Program-made: the position numbers and the translations under genes
Shown: positions 48,370-62,200 of the stretch, one piece after another
Numbering within the stretch: position 1 is the stretch's first letter
Layout: each line of letters opens with the position of its first letter
The notes under the pieces: model-generated
What the model was told of the DNA's origin: nothing
What the model saw: the letters and a program-made list of their open reading frames with translations, nothing else
Databases searched by the model: none
Assembly: GCA_916700875.1 (NCBI GenBank)
Contig: CAKAKS010000062.1
Location: 13,160,960-13,224,959 of the forward strand
DNA length: 64,000 nucleotides
Reading direction: 5' to 3'
Origin: Sebastes aleutianus
Lineage: Eukaryota; Chordata; Actinopteri; Perciformes; Sebastidae

Positions 48370-51300
48370 GCACTCTGTGTTGATTACTATTTGTTGGATT
48401 GCCTTTCCTTATGTCTCTTTCTTTATCTCTCTCTTGTAGAGGAAATGGGCCGGTCTCTCTATTGGCCAGGAGGTGGAAGGTATAACTTTCTCTATGTCAT
48501 TACTGATAATGATGGTTAACTATACAAACAGAACATTATTGCTCTTTTGCTGTAATTGACATTCGCTATAAGCCCCGACGTCCTTAGTTACTACTTTCTG
48601 AAACATAACATAAGGATAAATAAGGATAAGTATATACATACTTTTCTGTTTTATTTCATGTTAAGGACAATGTGATATGTTCTACATATGTTAAGATGAC
48701 TTTTGCCATGTCTATAAAAAACAATAAAAAAGATTCGAATGACAAGAGGAATAGCTTTAGGCTGTGGACTAACAATGTGTTGTCTGGAGTTTAGAGTGTA
48801 AACTAGGGACGGGCGAATCGTTACTGTGATATCGATACTTTGATACTTAAGCTACTCATTTGGTATTGATTCCTTTTAAAAAATATTGATAATAAATTAT
48901 ATAAACAAAACGTGGGTGGCATCCAAGTCCTCTGCACCACCTTCTGTCCAATAAAAGACGTTGCAGGAGAGTTTTGAGAGAGGCAAAGCATATCCAGGTG
49001 CAGGTAAAACCCTTATTAGTTAGATTTTGCCGTGTCTGTCTCTCTGCTCTAAATTCCTAAACTTCATCACCACAATCTCATTTGAAAATGGGTTGTTATG
49101 TAAGTTTGAATTTTCAAGTTCTTTATAATCACGTGCACAACATTACAGTGAAGCAGCCGTTGGCAATGAAAATCTTGGATCTCAGACTCCCTCCAACAAT
49201 GCTCATTAAATATGCAGGCTATAAAAAAAATGAAAATCACGCAAATGAAAGCAAAATGAAAATCTAAGACATAAAATAGTGTATAAAAATATCGGGCTAA
49301 AATATAAAGTTACAGGAATGTAGTAAATATGCTTTAAATAGGTATATTTTTCTAAAAATGACCATTATTTTTTTTTTAAATCACATGCCAATTTAAGAAA
49401 TGATCAGTATCGGTGTTGGTAAAATTGGAACAAAAAGTAGCGATATCATATAGAATTATAAAAGTGTGGTATTGCCCGTCCCTGGTGTAAACTTCCCTCC
49501 ATCCAATGAAGAGCAGGACAGAGCTGCTAACATTACCCAGCTTTGATATCGCAGTGGGGAGATATTACACACTGCTAGTTGTGATTAGTGTTTTCAGTGT
49601 TGAAAAGACCAAAAGCAAAAAACACAACCCTCCAAACTGTCGCCCTCCTACTCTAATACAATCTAACAGTGCTAGTCTATCTAAGATGTTGCATTCATTC
49701 ATCATATATGTTCAATTTGCCCCCGTCTGTCCCCACAGTGGCCAACTTTAACTTTGACAAGTCCAAGCAGTGCATTGGCGCCATGACAATCGAAATTGAC
49801 TTCCTGCAGAAGAAGAGTACCGACTCCTCCCCCTACGACTCGGACAAGATGGCCGCGGAGTTCATCCAACAGTTCAACAACCAGGCCTTCTCCGTTACCC
49901 AGCAGGTTCATATTCACAAACCTACAAAATATCTCTCACACAAATACATAATAATGTGGAGTGACATGTACATTTTGCTTTGTTCTTTGTTGTTCGGTGT
50001 TGCTCTGTAGTTGGTTTGACCGTCCTCTTGCTTTTCTCCGTCTCTCAGCTCGTGTTTAGTTTCTGCGACAAGCTGTTTGGCTTGATGGTAAAAGATATAG
50101 AGGCCATGGATGCCAGCATCCTCAGAGGAGAGCCAGCTTCTGGAAAGAAACAGAAGGTACCTGACCTGCATGCAGAGCCCTGAGCGGGTTTAAGAATCGT
50201 CATCAAAACCAGTGAAATGAAAAGTTCAAAGTGTCACCAGCCTTTCTCAAATTAGGCTTTTGTTGAAATAGGTTATCTGCTTATTTCACCCTGTCTCAAG
50301 AGGGGTTCTGTGTCTGTTAGTCTCAAGGGGATACTGCCATATCAGCAGAGCAATAACATAATGCACAGCACACTGTTGGTCAAGTAGATATTTTTCCCTT
50401 TATTCTCATTAAGTTATGACTTTATTCTATTAATTTTAAAACTTTTAAATAACATTAAATGAGAAAAGTTGATCTAGAAGAGAGTAAATATTTACTCCAT
50501 TATATTCCATTATATATGTATATATTGTATAGTCACCTGGCACCTGAATTTCCTGTTTTCCTTTACATAAATAAAGACATTTCCACCATAAATTGGTACA
50601 TAAAAAAATCACCAGAATGCTCAAAATTTAAATTTATTTTGTAAACTTGACTAACATATAGTCACCCCCTCCATAATTAAACTCCAATTAATACCTAATA
50701 GAGAATTAGCTTGACAATTTAATTGCTTTTGAGAGATGAAATGGTCCGGATATAATCTGGAATCAAGGGGATAGAAGCATTACAGTGGCAAACACTGTTA
50801 AATGATATGCTATACTATGTTTACCATACTACTGCCGCTGCTCAATGGCTTCTGGTAAATAATTCATAATAATAATTAATTTAAGCCTCATCCTGATCCT
50901 CATACACCCAGCTCACAATTGGTGTCACTGCAATAAAGAAGAGCGTCCCACCCCCCTAATTTATTGCATTATACTCATTATTTATTAAACTACATTAATA
51001 TGGTGGCCTCTAAGGACAAAATGCATTCATAGGCAGAAGTGCAAACATTGAGAGAATTGCACTTCAGATCGAAAAGCACTGGGGACGCTTTTGCTCTTGT
51101 ACATGTTTTTATCCGTAGGGGGCCACACTGCATTCATATTCTACATGTAATCCCAGGAAGGAAAAGATGGCCTTGTATTTGCTAAAGTGTTTGATTGTAA
51201 CTCTCTGTTCTCTGACAGATTGACAACGGACTGATGGTGGGCAACAGCCAGGTGATTTTTGAGAAGGCAGAGAGTTCATCCCTCTCACTAGTTGGTACGT

Positions 51301-54300
51301 AAATTATTTTCCCAAAACTTAATTGACCTCGGGATCTGGATTTTAAGGGTTTAAGAAAAGAGAAGGAACAATATGTCACTAAATCAAGGTGGTAAATGTG
51401 GTCAGAACCTGTTTTTCTTAGCATGATTCTTTCAGTGTAACACAATGTTTTAAAAAGCTGAGATATTTCAATTCTTTCCAGTCCCTTTTCTATTTCCTCC
51501 ACAGGATGGCAGTAAGAGCACTACAGTATTCTCTCACTGATGCATCATCTTCCATAAATCACCTCTCTGCTAAGGAAAAGAAAGACTTATAAACCAAACT
51601 TGGCTTTTATTTTATGGATTTTAATTAATTATTGAGCTACAGAAATCTCATCTGACGACATCCTGAAACATGGTTTATTTTCAGGATGCTGAAACAAATA
51701 TTTTACTCTCTCCTTGTAGAGTTACTTGCCTTAAAGAAATACAGTATATCTACGAGTTGCTGGTCAAGTAGTTTCCCCTATTTCTTTTAACAGGTAAGGC
51801 AAAAACCAAAGAGGCCCGACAGTCAATCATCAACCCAGAGTGGAACTTTGAGAAGATGGGAATCGGAGGTCTGGACAAGGAATTCTCCGCCATTTTCCGC
51901 AGAGCCTTCGCTTCCCGAGTCTTCCCTCCAGACATTGTGGAGCAGATGGGTGAGAAACTCTCTCTATCCTCACTCCGTTTGGTCACTTTTCATATTTTTA
52001 CCATGTTGGACTGCCTTAGTTTTTTACTTATTTTTTTGTGCTGAGACTCTACTGTATGTAATGCATGTACTTTCATTTTTTAAATTCATTTCAACCAACA
52101 AGTGAATGTTACGATGGCTTATTAGGGCCATCATAGGTATAGGCCGGGGGTAGGAGGGTGATATTCCAAGAAAAAACTCAGAATTTCCGAGATGAAAGTC
52201 GCAAATTTATGAGAAAAAAACTTGGATATTCTCTGAGATTATAAAGTCATAAATTTGCAAGTAAAAAAACAGGAAATTCTCTACTGTCACAAATTTACGA
52301 TAGAAAAAAACCTCGGAAAATTGTGTTTTTTTGTCAAGGAACCACATGGCTTCACTTTGCAAGGTTGGATCAACCTCATCACTGGATGACCAAATTAAAT
52401 TATACTTTGCAATCAGGTTAAGCAATAAGGAAATACTCATTATACTCATTACTTATTATCAGCATCCAGACTTTGAGGAGAATTAAAAAGGAGGAATTAA
52501 AAAAACAACAACATAGCCTACTGATTTGAGTTTTTTTACTCGTAAATTTGTGAGTTCTGAGTAAATTTACGACTTTAATCTCAGAAATTCAATTTTTTTT
52601 TCTCAGACTATCACCCCCCTCCCCCGGCTCTGTAATTTTTTGGTAGCAATTTATAATAACCATCATTTATAAATGGTAAATTGATAGTTATTTAATTTGA
52701 GTGAATACTTATTTTACTATTAACAAACAACAAAATGATAATTCATATTTTTTACTAATTATTCGTAGTGCTATAATATCTTGATCATGATCTTTATCAT
52801 TAGTTTGTGTAATATGAAATCATTTGTTTATAAATTATATATTGTATCATAGCTGATAGGAGACGATAACAATTACATTCTGATTATATTAGTAAACTAT
52901 TTATTAACAGTTTATTGTTGCACACATTATAACATTTTATATACTATATTAAGTATTTGTTAGTGATTACTAAATGATTTGTAAAACTTTTAAAAAAGTA
53001 TTACATCTATAAACATTACATAGATAGATAGACCAGAAACCAATTATTAACCATTGACAAAGTATTAACTATCTATCTAAATATTGTTTGTAGACACTTT
53101 ACAAAGTATTTATTAACCTTTTAACAAGGTATTATAATCATCAGTTGCAACTTTATAATAGTCATCCAAATAATATGTATAGACCGTTTACAAACAATAT
53201 CTTAAACATTAACAAATACTTTATTATACCATTTTATATACTACAGTATATAGCATATAACATGTTATAATGTGTGCAATGATGAACGGTTCAAATAACA
53301 TAAATTATAGCATTGCTATTAATTAGTAATCATTATTATCATTTTGTTGTTTATCAAGTAACAGTAAAATAAATATTAAATCAGTTTAATCAACTATCAA
53401 TTTACCATTTATAAATGATGGTTATTATGAAGAGTTACCAATTAATTTTTTTACCCACAATGGCCCTAATACACCATCATAGAATATAATTGTAGTAAAA
53501 TAATAGGCTATATTTTATTTCCATTTTTTCATTTCTTTTGGTTTGCATCACCTAGCCTTGCTAGTATATTTGTATACTGTGTGGTCCCCGCGGTAGCAAC
53601 ATCTAATACCCAATAATACAATGGAGGAAACGGCGTTAGTCACAGTTCAACAGCAGCTTTTTATTCCTCACACACTCACACAGAGTAACATACAATTTAT
53701 TCCATGGTTTTATGATTCATTAGATTAATCTGTTTCCTTCTCCCTCTGGCTTTGAGCACTAAAATATTTCACAACATGCATACGTCTTTCTCTCCTCCTC
53801 TCCTGCCTCATCCTCGCTTTCCTCTGACTTCTTCCTTCTTTCTTACATCCCTCCTCTCTGATTCCTATTACACTTCACATTTCCCCCATCTTACTTTTGT
53901 TCCTTCCATTTTTTTTTTATTTCTTCCTCTCTATCTCTTCCCTTTGGCATGTCTTCTCCCTCGCCTCTTCCTTTGTTGCAGGGTGTAAGCACGTGAAGGG
54001 CATCATGCTGTTTGGGCCTCCAGGCTGTGGTAAAACTCTGATGGCCAGGCAGATTGGCAAGATGCTCAACGCCCGCGAGCCAAAGGTCGTCAACGGCCCC
54101 GAGATCCTCAACAAGTACGTGGGAGAGTCTGAGGCCAACATCCGCAAACTGTTCGCTGATGCAGAGGATGAGCAGAAGAGGGTGAGAGACGCTACATGTA
54201 CTTTTTTTTTAATATTTTCAATTAAAAAAAACAAAAAACTGAATTAATCCATTTTCGACCTGTCTCCAGCTGGGAGCCAACAGTGGCCTCCATATCATCA

Positions 54301-57300
54301 TCTTTGATGAGCTGGACGCCATCTGCAAGCAGAGAGGCACGGGCGCCAGCAGCACGGGCGTGCACGACACCGTGGTCAACCAGCTCCTGTCTAAGATTGA
54401 CGGCGTGGAGCAGCTTAACAACATCCTGGTCATCGGTCAGTAGCATCCCCGCCAGCTATGTGATACATTATACTGATTAGAGAGCAGGGCCTGTTGCACA
54501 CACATCCAGTATTACCAGTCAAATCAAAGCACATGCTTGTGATCCATGCAAGAGCATGTAAGAGCCCTGTAAGACTCTGCAATCTGCAAGCAACAATCAC
54601 TTTTTATAACTGCCACCGTTTGGGATCTGTAAGTAGTGCTTGCAAATCGCTTTTGTGAAACGAGTCCCAGATGGTAAAAACCACCACCATCGTAACAGCC
54701 AATGAGGGAACAACAGAGATTGAGAGAATAGCAGGAAGGAGGGAGGGCAGATTTATGTAACTAACTGATGCTGTTTGATATTTACTGAATGAAATTCATT
54801 CGGAGGAATGTGTCACAGTGATGTCTGTGCAGATGCACACAATAGCAGGGGGAACTGATCTGATATGTAAGTAAATATACATATAACATGTATTCAGATA
54901 AATGATGGTGATGATGTTATGTCACATGTACACCTCAACATATTAATCCTACTCAGTTTAAAGTCAAAATATGAAAGGTATTCGTCACTGCAATTATTTA
55001 GAAAATTAACTGAAAATAAAAGTTGAAAATAAAAAAGGAAACAGTAATGAATATGGTCAGAATGGGTTCGCTTCCACTACTTAAGGGCACCTGCGACCTC
55101 GGCCGACTTTCAGAGGCTGTAGCTGGCTCTAGGCTTCACTCTACCTTTAAGAGCTAAAGTTAATATTCTGGTATCGTATGAAATTAGAAAAAGTTACGCT
55201 AAATTTTGGCGAGGAAAAACTGGCATGGCCATTTTCAAAGGGGTCCCTTGACCTCTGACCTCAAGTGTAATTTGTGAATGAAAATGGGTTCTATGGGTTC
55301 CCACGAGTCTCCCCTTTACAGACATGCACACTTTATGATGATCACAGGCATTTTTTTTTTCATGCAGTATAAATGTGTTATTTTCACCTATTCTAAAAAT
55401 TGTGTGTTTGAATACTTCTTCATACTGGGGTCCCTAAACAGTCTTGGAATTACATAAATTGGGTTTCACTGTAGCTGGATCCAATGAGCCCAACTATATT
55501 CATGTGTGATGATGTTAGTCTCCATAGTAGCCATTTCATATAGTGAGACCATTTTTTTAAACTTGAGCTCATTGTATAAAATGGCCTGTGGTGACCTCTA
55601 GTCTAGTATAATCACAATCTCATGAAACTTTACAGCCATAAACTAGAGAGCTGGAGCATTCAGAGGATGGATGGCTTTCCTAGCTGGATTGACAATAAGG
55701 GGGTTTCTGAGCAGTTTCCAGAACAGAAGTGCTCGCCATCCAATCACCAAAAATTACAATTCTTGCAGAAATCTCCAAATGTCAAATGTTTTTGATACCA
55801 AATCACAGCATGGTTTTTTCTATGATGTTCCTCAAGGTCTTGGTGTCTTAATGTGGTATTTTGGAGGGATCATTGATCATTTTTATCAATTCTCGCAGTG
55901 TGATAAATGGTATCAACCCCCAAAATAGATATGGGAATGGCCATCATATACTTCGATCATAATGTTCTAAACCGTTATATACTTTCACAATTTATGTTAA
56001 TTAATTAATTAATTCATGTTTATTTCTGATTTAAGAACAACTTGACCCACAATGCTGGGTCTCAAATTAATCTTCAGGTTCCCAGCTTTCAGATGATGTA
56101 CACCACTTCTATGTGACATCTACTGTTGACCTGCTATCTCCCCCTAAATACCCCCTGTACCCCCCTAAAAAAAGACAAAAATGGCTCTATGAAAGAGGGG
56201 TGGAGTGGAAAATATTAAAGCTGACTCCCAACAAGGATGAATGGCTCTAACATCAGCTGTTGTTTTCTCTTCCTCTCCAGGTATGACCAACAGGCCTGAC
56301 CTGATAGATGATGCCCTGATGAGGCCTGGCAGGTTTGAGGTCAAGATGGAAATCAGTGAGTGTTTTGGGGCACCTTCTCTTTCTCACGCTCTCTTTTTCC
56401 ATGTCTCTTTCTTTACAAACAAGAAATTCAGGAAGATGCCAATGAATTAATCTATACACGCCCACACAGTCCTGAGAAGAGGTCTAATCCAGCCAGATTA
56501 ACTGAAAACACCTGTGTGGGTGTTCAGAGGCTCTAATGCTGATATGATAATGAGATGGGTGTGTCCGTGTACGTACAGAGCAGTGATTGGTCCATGTGCT
56601 GTGTGTAACATATGTGACATATCTGACAATATTATTTATTGACATATTATTGTCATATTTTGTATTTGTCTAATAGCCTTTTATTACATTTTGTCAGTTT
56701 CAGAGCTCCATAATTATCAAAAGTCTGCTGCTGCTTGTCTTGTCCTCTTCTCTTATACTGAAAAACATTACAATACGTATAGTTAATTCATTTCCTGTAC
56801 TGTATATCTCTACTGTTTATGTATTCACAGTCATATTTCTTTTGTATACGCTTTGGCAATATGTTTTTTAATCAAATCATGCCAATAAAGCAGCATGGAG
56901 TTGAATTGAATTGAATGTGTTATAGAGAATGTGTGAATAGAGACATCCATATTAGTGGCATATTACTAATTTCCCCTTTTACCTGTTTATTTCCTCCTCT
57001 GCACACTCATTTCTCTCCTCTCCATACCCCTGTACATCTTTTCTGTCCTCCCCTCTTCCTCTGTCCCCCGCCGCCTCGTCGTCTCGCCACCAGGTCTGCC
57101 AGATGAGAAGGGCCGTGTCCAGATCCTGACCATCCACACCAACAAGATGCGAAGCTTCAACCTGATGGCTCCCGACATCGACATCAAGGAGCTGGCAGCC
57201 GAGACTAAGAACTACAGCGGTGCGGAGCTGGAGGGGCTGGTCAGGGCCGCTCAGTCCACCGCCATGAACCGACACATCAAGGTCACTTTGCACTTCCAAA

Positions 57301-59238
57301 TACACAAAGTTTTACAGCGCTGACATAACGATACTGCGACTACTCTTATTGCTTTACACACACAGTACATGTATGCACTTGAATCATGAATCATGAATCA
57401 TGTTCATGTAATGTGCTGCCAGCAGGTCGGTAATCTTCTGTATCCGCTCATGGAAAACAAAAGCGTAATGTATAAATCAGTCATCATGAATGTCCAAGAG
57501 TTGTAATCTATAATGTGTGTGCATGTTGCCGACGCCGATATAACAGCTGGTGACAAAACAATGCGCCATGCCAACCGCTATTTTACACTGAGCACAAGCT
57601 AGGTGTTAAGATTTAAGTAGTAACTTACGCCTACGTTGGAACTATTTCATCTGGTGCAACCACTCAAATGTTTAGTAACTCGTAAACTCGGACTTAAGCT
57701 AGAAATGATGTTCAAACTAGGCAACATATGAACCTACACATAGCTGGTGCAATCCAGTGCTGCCTCCTAAATGCCCACATCTTAAACAGTAACATGGCAT
57801 CATCAGGTTTATTGTTTCAGACTTTGAAGCACTACCTCCAGAGCCACAGGAGATATTATAAAACTGTTTTCACAGGCTGAGTCGTACTCCTTGTGAAAAG
57901 TAAACTGAACCTGTCAGGGAGAGTAGAGCAGGTGAACCCAAATGCAGGGGATCACAGACAACAGGGACTTGGAGAACATCATTTTAATTCAACCTCCAAT
58001 GCAGGCAAGGTTAAACTGAAACTTTCATAACATTATCAAGGATCCAACAAAGACCAAGAAGGTGTGTAGATGGGCAAAGGAGGGAAAACACAGTATAGAA
58101 AAACCCATAACACAGAAAACAACTCAGCCCGGTCTACAAAAAGTCTGAATGCATCTGGACGCAATGCCATCCTGACATTGTTTTGATACAGTTTTATGTG
58201 TTTAAATACTGTATGTGTTTGTATATATTCTTTTCCAGGCCACATCTACAGTGGAAGTGGACATGGAGAAGGCAGAGAAGCTGCAGGTCACCAGAAGTGA
58301 CTTCTTTGGATCCCTCAACAATGACATAAAACCTGTATGTACCTGGTCTTTTTAGAGATTATGTCCCTGATTTGCAGAATACAGTTTAATCCTATAATCT
58401 GAAAAGGCTGAATACCGTTCCTAACCCTTCCTTGTGTTTTTATCCAGGCGTTTGGTACAAACCAGGAGGATTACTCCAGCTACATCATGAACGGCATCAT
58501 CAAATGGGGCGACCCGGTCACTCACGTCCTGGATGACGGAGAGCTGCTGGTGCAGCAGACCAAGAACAGTGATCGCACACCGCTGGTGGCAGTGCTGTTG
58601 GAAGGTAAGAAACCAAAAATACACACAAAAATACAGTAGATGGCACTACATTTGAATAGTTATTGCCAAAATTGCTGATATTGTCTGACTTTCTACAAGA
58701 TTGAATCCAATTTCCTGAGTTTCTCCCAGACCAGTGAGACCAATACAAAGATTTACACATTCAAATATAGAAAAATAGCACTATGGAAATGTATGGTTTA
58801 TTTCAAGCTGGCGTATTTACCATAAATGTGACTCTATGGGTCCCACTAGGTTCAAGGTTCAAAGTTCTTTATTTGTCATTTGTCGAGCGAAAATCTTTGG
58901 TCTCAGGTTCCTTCAACAATGCTCATAAAATATGTACTGTATATATAAAAGGGAAATCACACAAGTAAGAGTAAAAGCAAAATGATTATCTAAGGCATAA
59001 AATAGTGCAGTTAAAATAAATATAAACATAAGTAAATGTAAAATAGTAATGTAAATTTGTAATGTAAATTTGTAATTTAGATGAAGACAGTATTTCAGAT
59101 GGGAAAACTGAATGTAAACAGGATGTGGTATATACAGTATATGCATGATGAGTAGTAATATACTGTATGTACACAGAGGTGTAAACAGGAATATAGTATG
59201 TATAGAGAAGTAATAAATATGTACAGTATGCGTGTGAA

Positions 59239-59275
<37 letters not shown>

Positions 59276-62200
59276 TCACGTGTCATCAACGCGTCATATC
59301 ATTGGGGTACAACACATGCGCAGTAAAATCTGGTCTGCACTCGCCGAAGTTGAGCCAATCGCAACGCACGTCCGCAGGTCCAGTTACACTGTGTTATACC
59401 CCATACTCCATGACCCGTGTCCGCCCGTGTCCCAGCCTCCTTCAATAGGCCTTGTAATCCACAAACAGACATGTTTTTTACATGAATCATTTCAAATGCT
59501 TGTCTCTGAGTCTGACTGGAATTAAACGCAGAAAGTAGCCGCCTGAAACAGCCAGCTGTAGGAGGCTCATGCTACTTGCCTTGCCCTGATTTTATATACA
59601 CACGTTGTATTGTATACGTTGTTTTGCGAGAGTCCTCATTTCCCCAAATCTCTAAGACGAAGGTGGCGCGTGCAAAGTGATAATAACTGGATTCATGGGG
59701 AAATCCCCCAGGTTGAAATAAGCCAGTTTACCTTTTAGTAAAATGCATTCAAATAGAGAAAACGACTATCTGCACTAAATGACACCCCAGCTTTCACACA
59801 TACAAACACAAACACATGCCGACAGACCGTAAATTGTACCCCTCCTCTCCTCTCGACTCCCACACCTCCAGGCCCACCCCACAGTGGAAAGACAGCCTTG
59901 GCAGCTAAGATTGCAGAGGACTCGGACTTCCCCTTCATTAAGATCTGCTCTCCAGCCACGATGATTGGACACTCAGAGATCTCCAAGTGCCAGGCAATCA
60001 AAAAGGTAAGTGCTGCAGTGTGCTTTAACAAACAACAACAGACTCCCTGCCTCTTTCTCTTGACCATTTCTTCAATCCTCCTCCCTCCCTCCCGCCCTCG
60101 CTCTGTTTCAGGTCTTTGATGATGCTTATAAGTCACAGCTCAGCTGTGTGGTGGTGGACGACATCGAGCGTCTGCTGGACTACGTCCCCATCGGGCCTCG
60201 TTTCTCCAACCTGGTGCTCCAGGCTCTGCTGGTGCTGCTGAAGAAAGCTCCGCCAAAGGTCAGAGTTCATTCGGGCCAAAACTAAATGATTGGATGGGCT
60301 TATTACACAGATACCAGATTTTTCTTTTTTTGTCACAGTATTTGATTTATTGATTGCTGTTTGGATGTAATGAACATTTCAACAAATATGACAAAAAAAA
60401 TGTTTTTGAAGAACATTACCGTCCCTAGCTTTAAGATGACAGCTGTATATTATGTCATAATCGGGCAATAGTAAAATATTACCCTATAAGATTTTATTTT
60501 CTGTTTCAGTTTTCTCCCATAAGTTTTGCTTTTATTTTTTTACTGCATCAACATATGATTAGATTTAGCTGGAGTCCTAGATATCTCTGTATCTTTAAAT
60601 TCTGTTTTAGTTTTTTTCCTCTTTAATTAAGTCATATCTAACCATGACCCAAATAAATTTGCTGTGCCTGTGGTTATAGCTGTCGAAACTCACATGTATT
60701 ACATTTTTGAGCTTGTGAATGGCCCATTAATCTCCACTCGTCACGGAAATTGACTGGAGAATGTGCCATGTGGTGTAATTAACGAAGTACAAAACAGAGC
60801 ATTTATTCCTCCTGCAGGGCCGGAAGCTGCTCATCATCGGCACCACCAGCAGGAAGGATGTGCTGCAGGAGATGGAGATGTTGGACGCCTTCAGCACCAC
60901 CATCCACATCCCCAACATCTCCACTGGGGAGCAGCTAGTCGACGCTTTAGAGGTACTAACACACACACATGCGAGAGAGAGAGGCGTTCAACAAGAACGA
61001 TTCGTTCGTGAATTACTGCGGTGCATTATACATAACCATCCCCCAATCTCAAGAGCACACATTCATGCACACACAGCCTTGAAAGAGCCGACTCTATAGC
61101 CTTTAGTGTATGTGAGGAAAAAACTACATTCACTGAAAAAATGTAAGTGGCTTAAACATAATTAAAAGGATGTTTTCACCAGCGGTCCTTCTTTATTTTG
61201 CTTTTCGGTCGGAGGTTTTGAAGGTTATTGAAAATCCCCACCTTAATTCTAAAGTCTTTGTTGTCTGTGTAGCTGCTGGGGAGCTTCACGGATAAAGAGC
61301 GGGCCAGCATCGCACATCAGCTCAAAGGGAAGCGAGTCTGGATCGGCATCAAGAAGCTCCTCGTGCTCATCGAGATGTCATTGCAGGTACGGGAAAGACC
61401 CAACAAAGCAGTGAAGCAGCTCATGAAACGGCATGCACAAGCTGTGATGTGATGTGTTGCATGTTAGATAGAAAACATAACAAGAAGAAAACAGGAAATT
61501 ACATGGTAATTGGGGAATACAGTAATTTTTGGATTGCTGAAATGAACTAAATGTTATTACTAGTTAAAGTCACCTGTAACCTGGGGTTTCACATAACCTG
61601 AATCTTTAAGGAGCTTGAGAGGCTTTGGTGCTAGCTGTTTCTTGTCATGTATGTTTAAGAGCATGTGCGTTAGGAAACTTCCTGACTTCCTGTTGTGGTT
61701 CCCTTCACACGTGAACGGCATTTGCAAAACTGAGTGTGGCAACTATATCAAAACCACCAGACAGCCCGGCCAAGAAGTGCATTTAGTCAAGTACAGTACT
61801 TAAAGGAACAGTGTGTAGCATTTAGGGGGATCTATTGGCAGAAATGGAATATTATATTAATAAGTATGTTTCCTTTAGTGTATACAGTAATCACCTGAAA
61901 ATAAAAAATGTTGTGTTTTCGTCACCTTAGAATGAGTCGTTCATATCTACATAGGGAGCGGGTCCTCTTCACAGAGCTGGCAGCCATGTTTCTACAGTAG
62001 CCTAGAACGGACAAACCAAACGCTGGCTCTAGATGGGGCCATTCACATTTTCGCGTCAGCCACCGTAGATCTCCTACACGCTTGAAACACGGGAGTGAAA
62101 CCAAGTTTCATTTGGTTGCAATCTGCAACCTCACCACTAGATACCGTCAGATCCTACACACCGCTCCTTTAAGTACAATTTTGAAGTAATTGTACTTTAC

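Noticed and set aside
48182..48439. Open frames of His-Thr or Val-Cys repeats over exon 3 of nsf
   Set aside because: Created by the CA microsatellite in intron 3; the real exon is in the NSF frame and stops at 48293.
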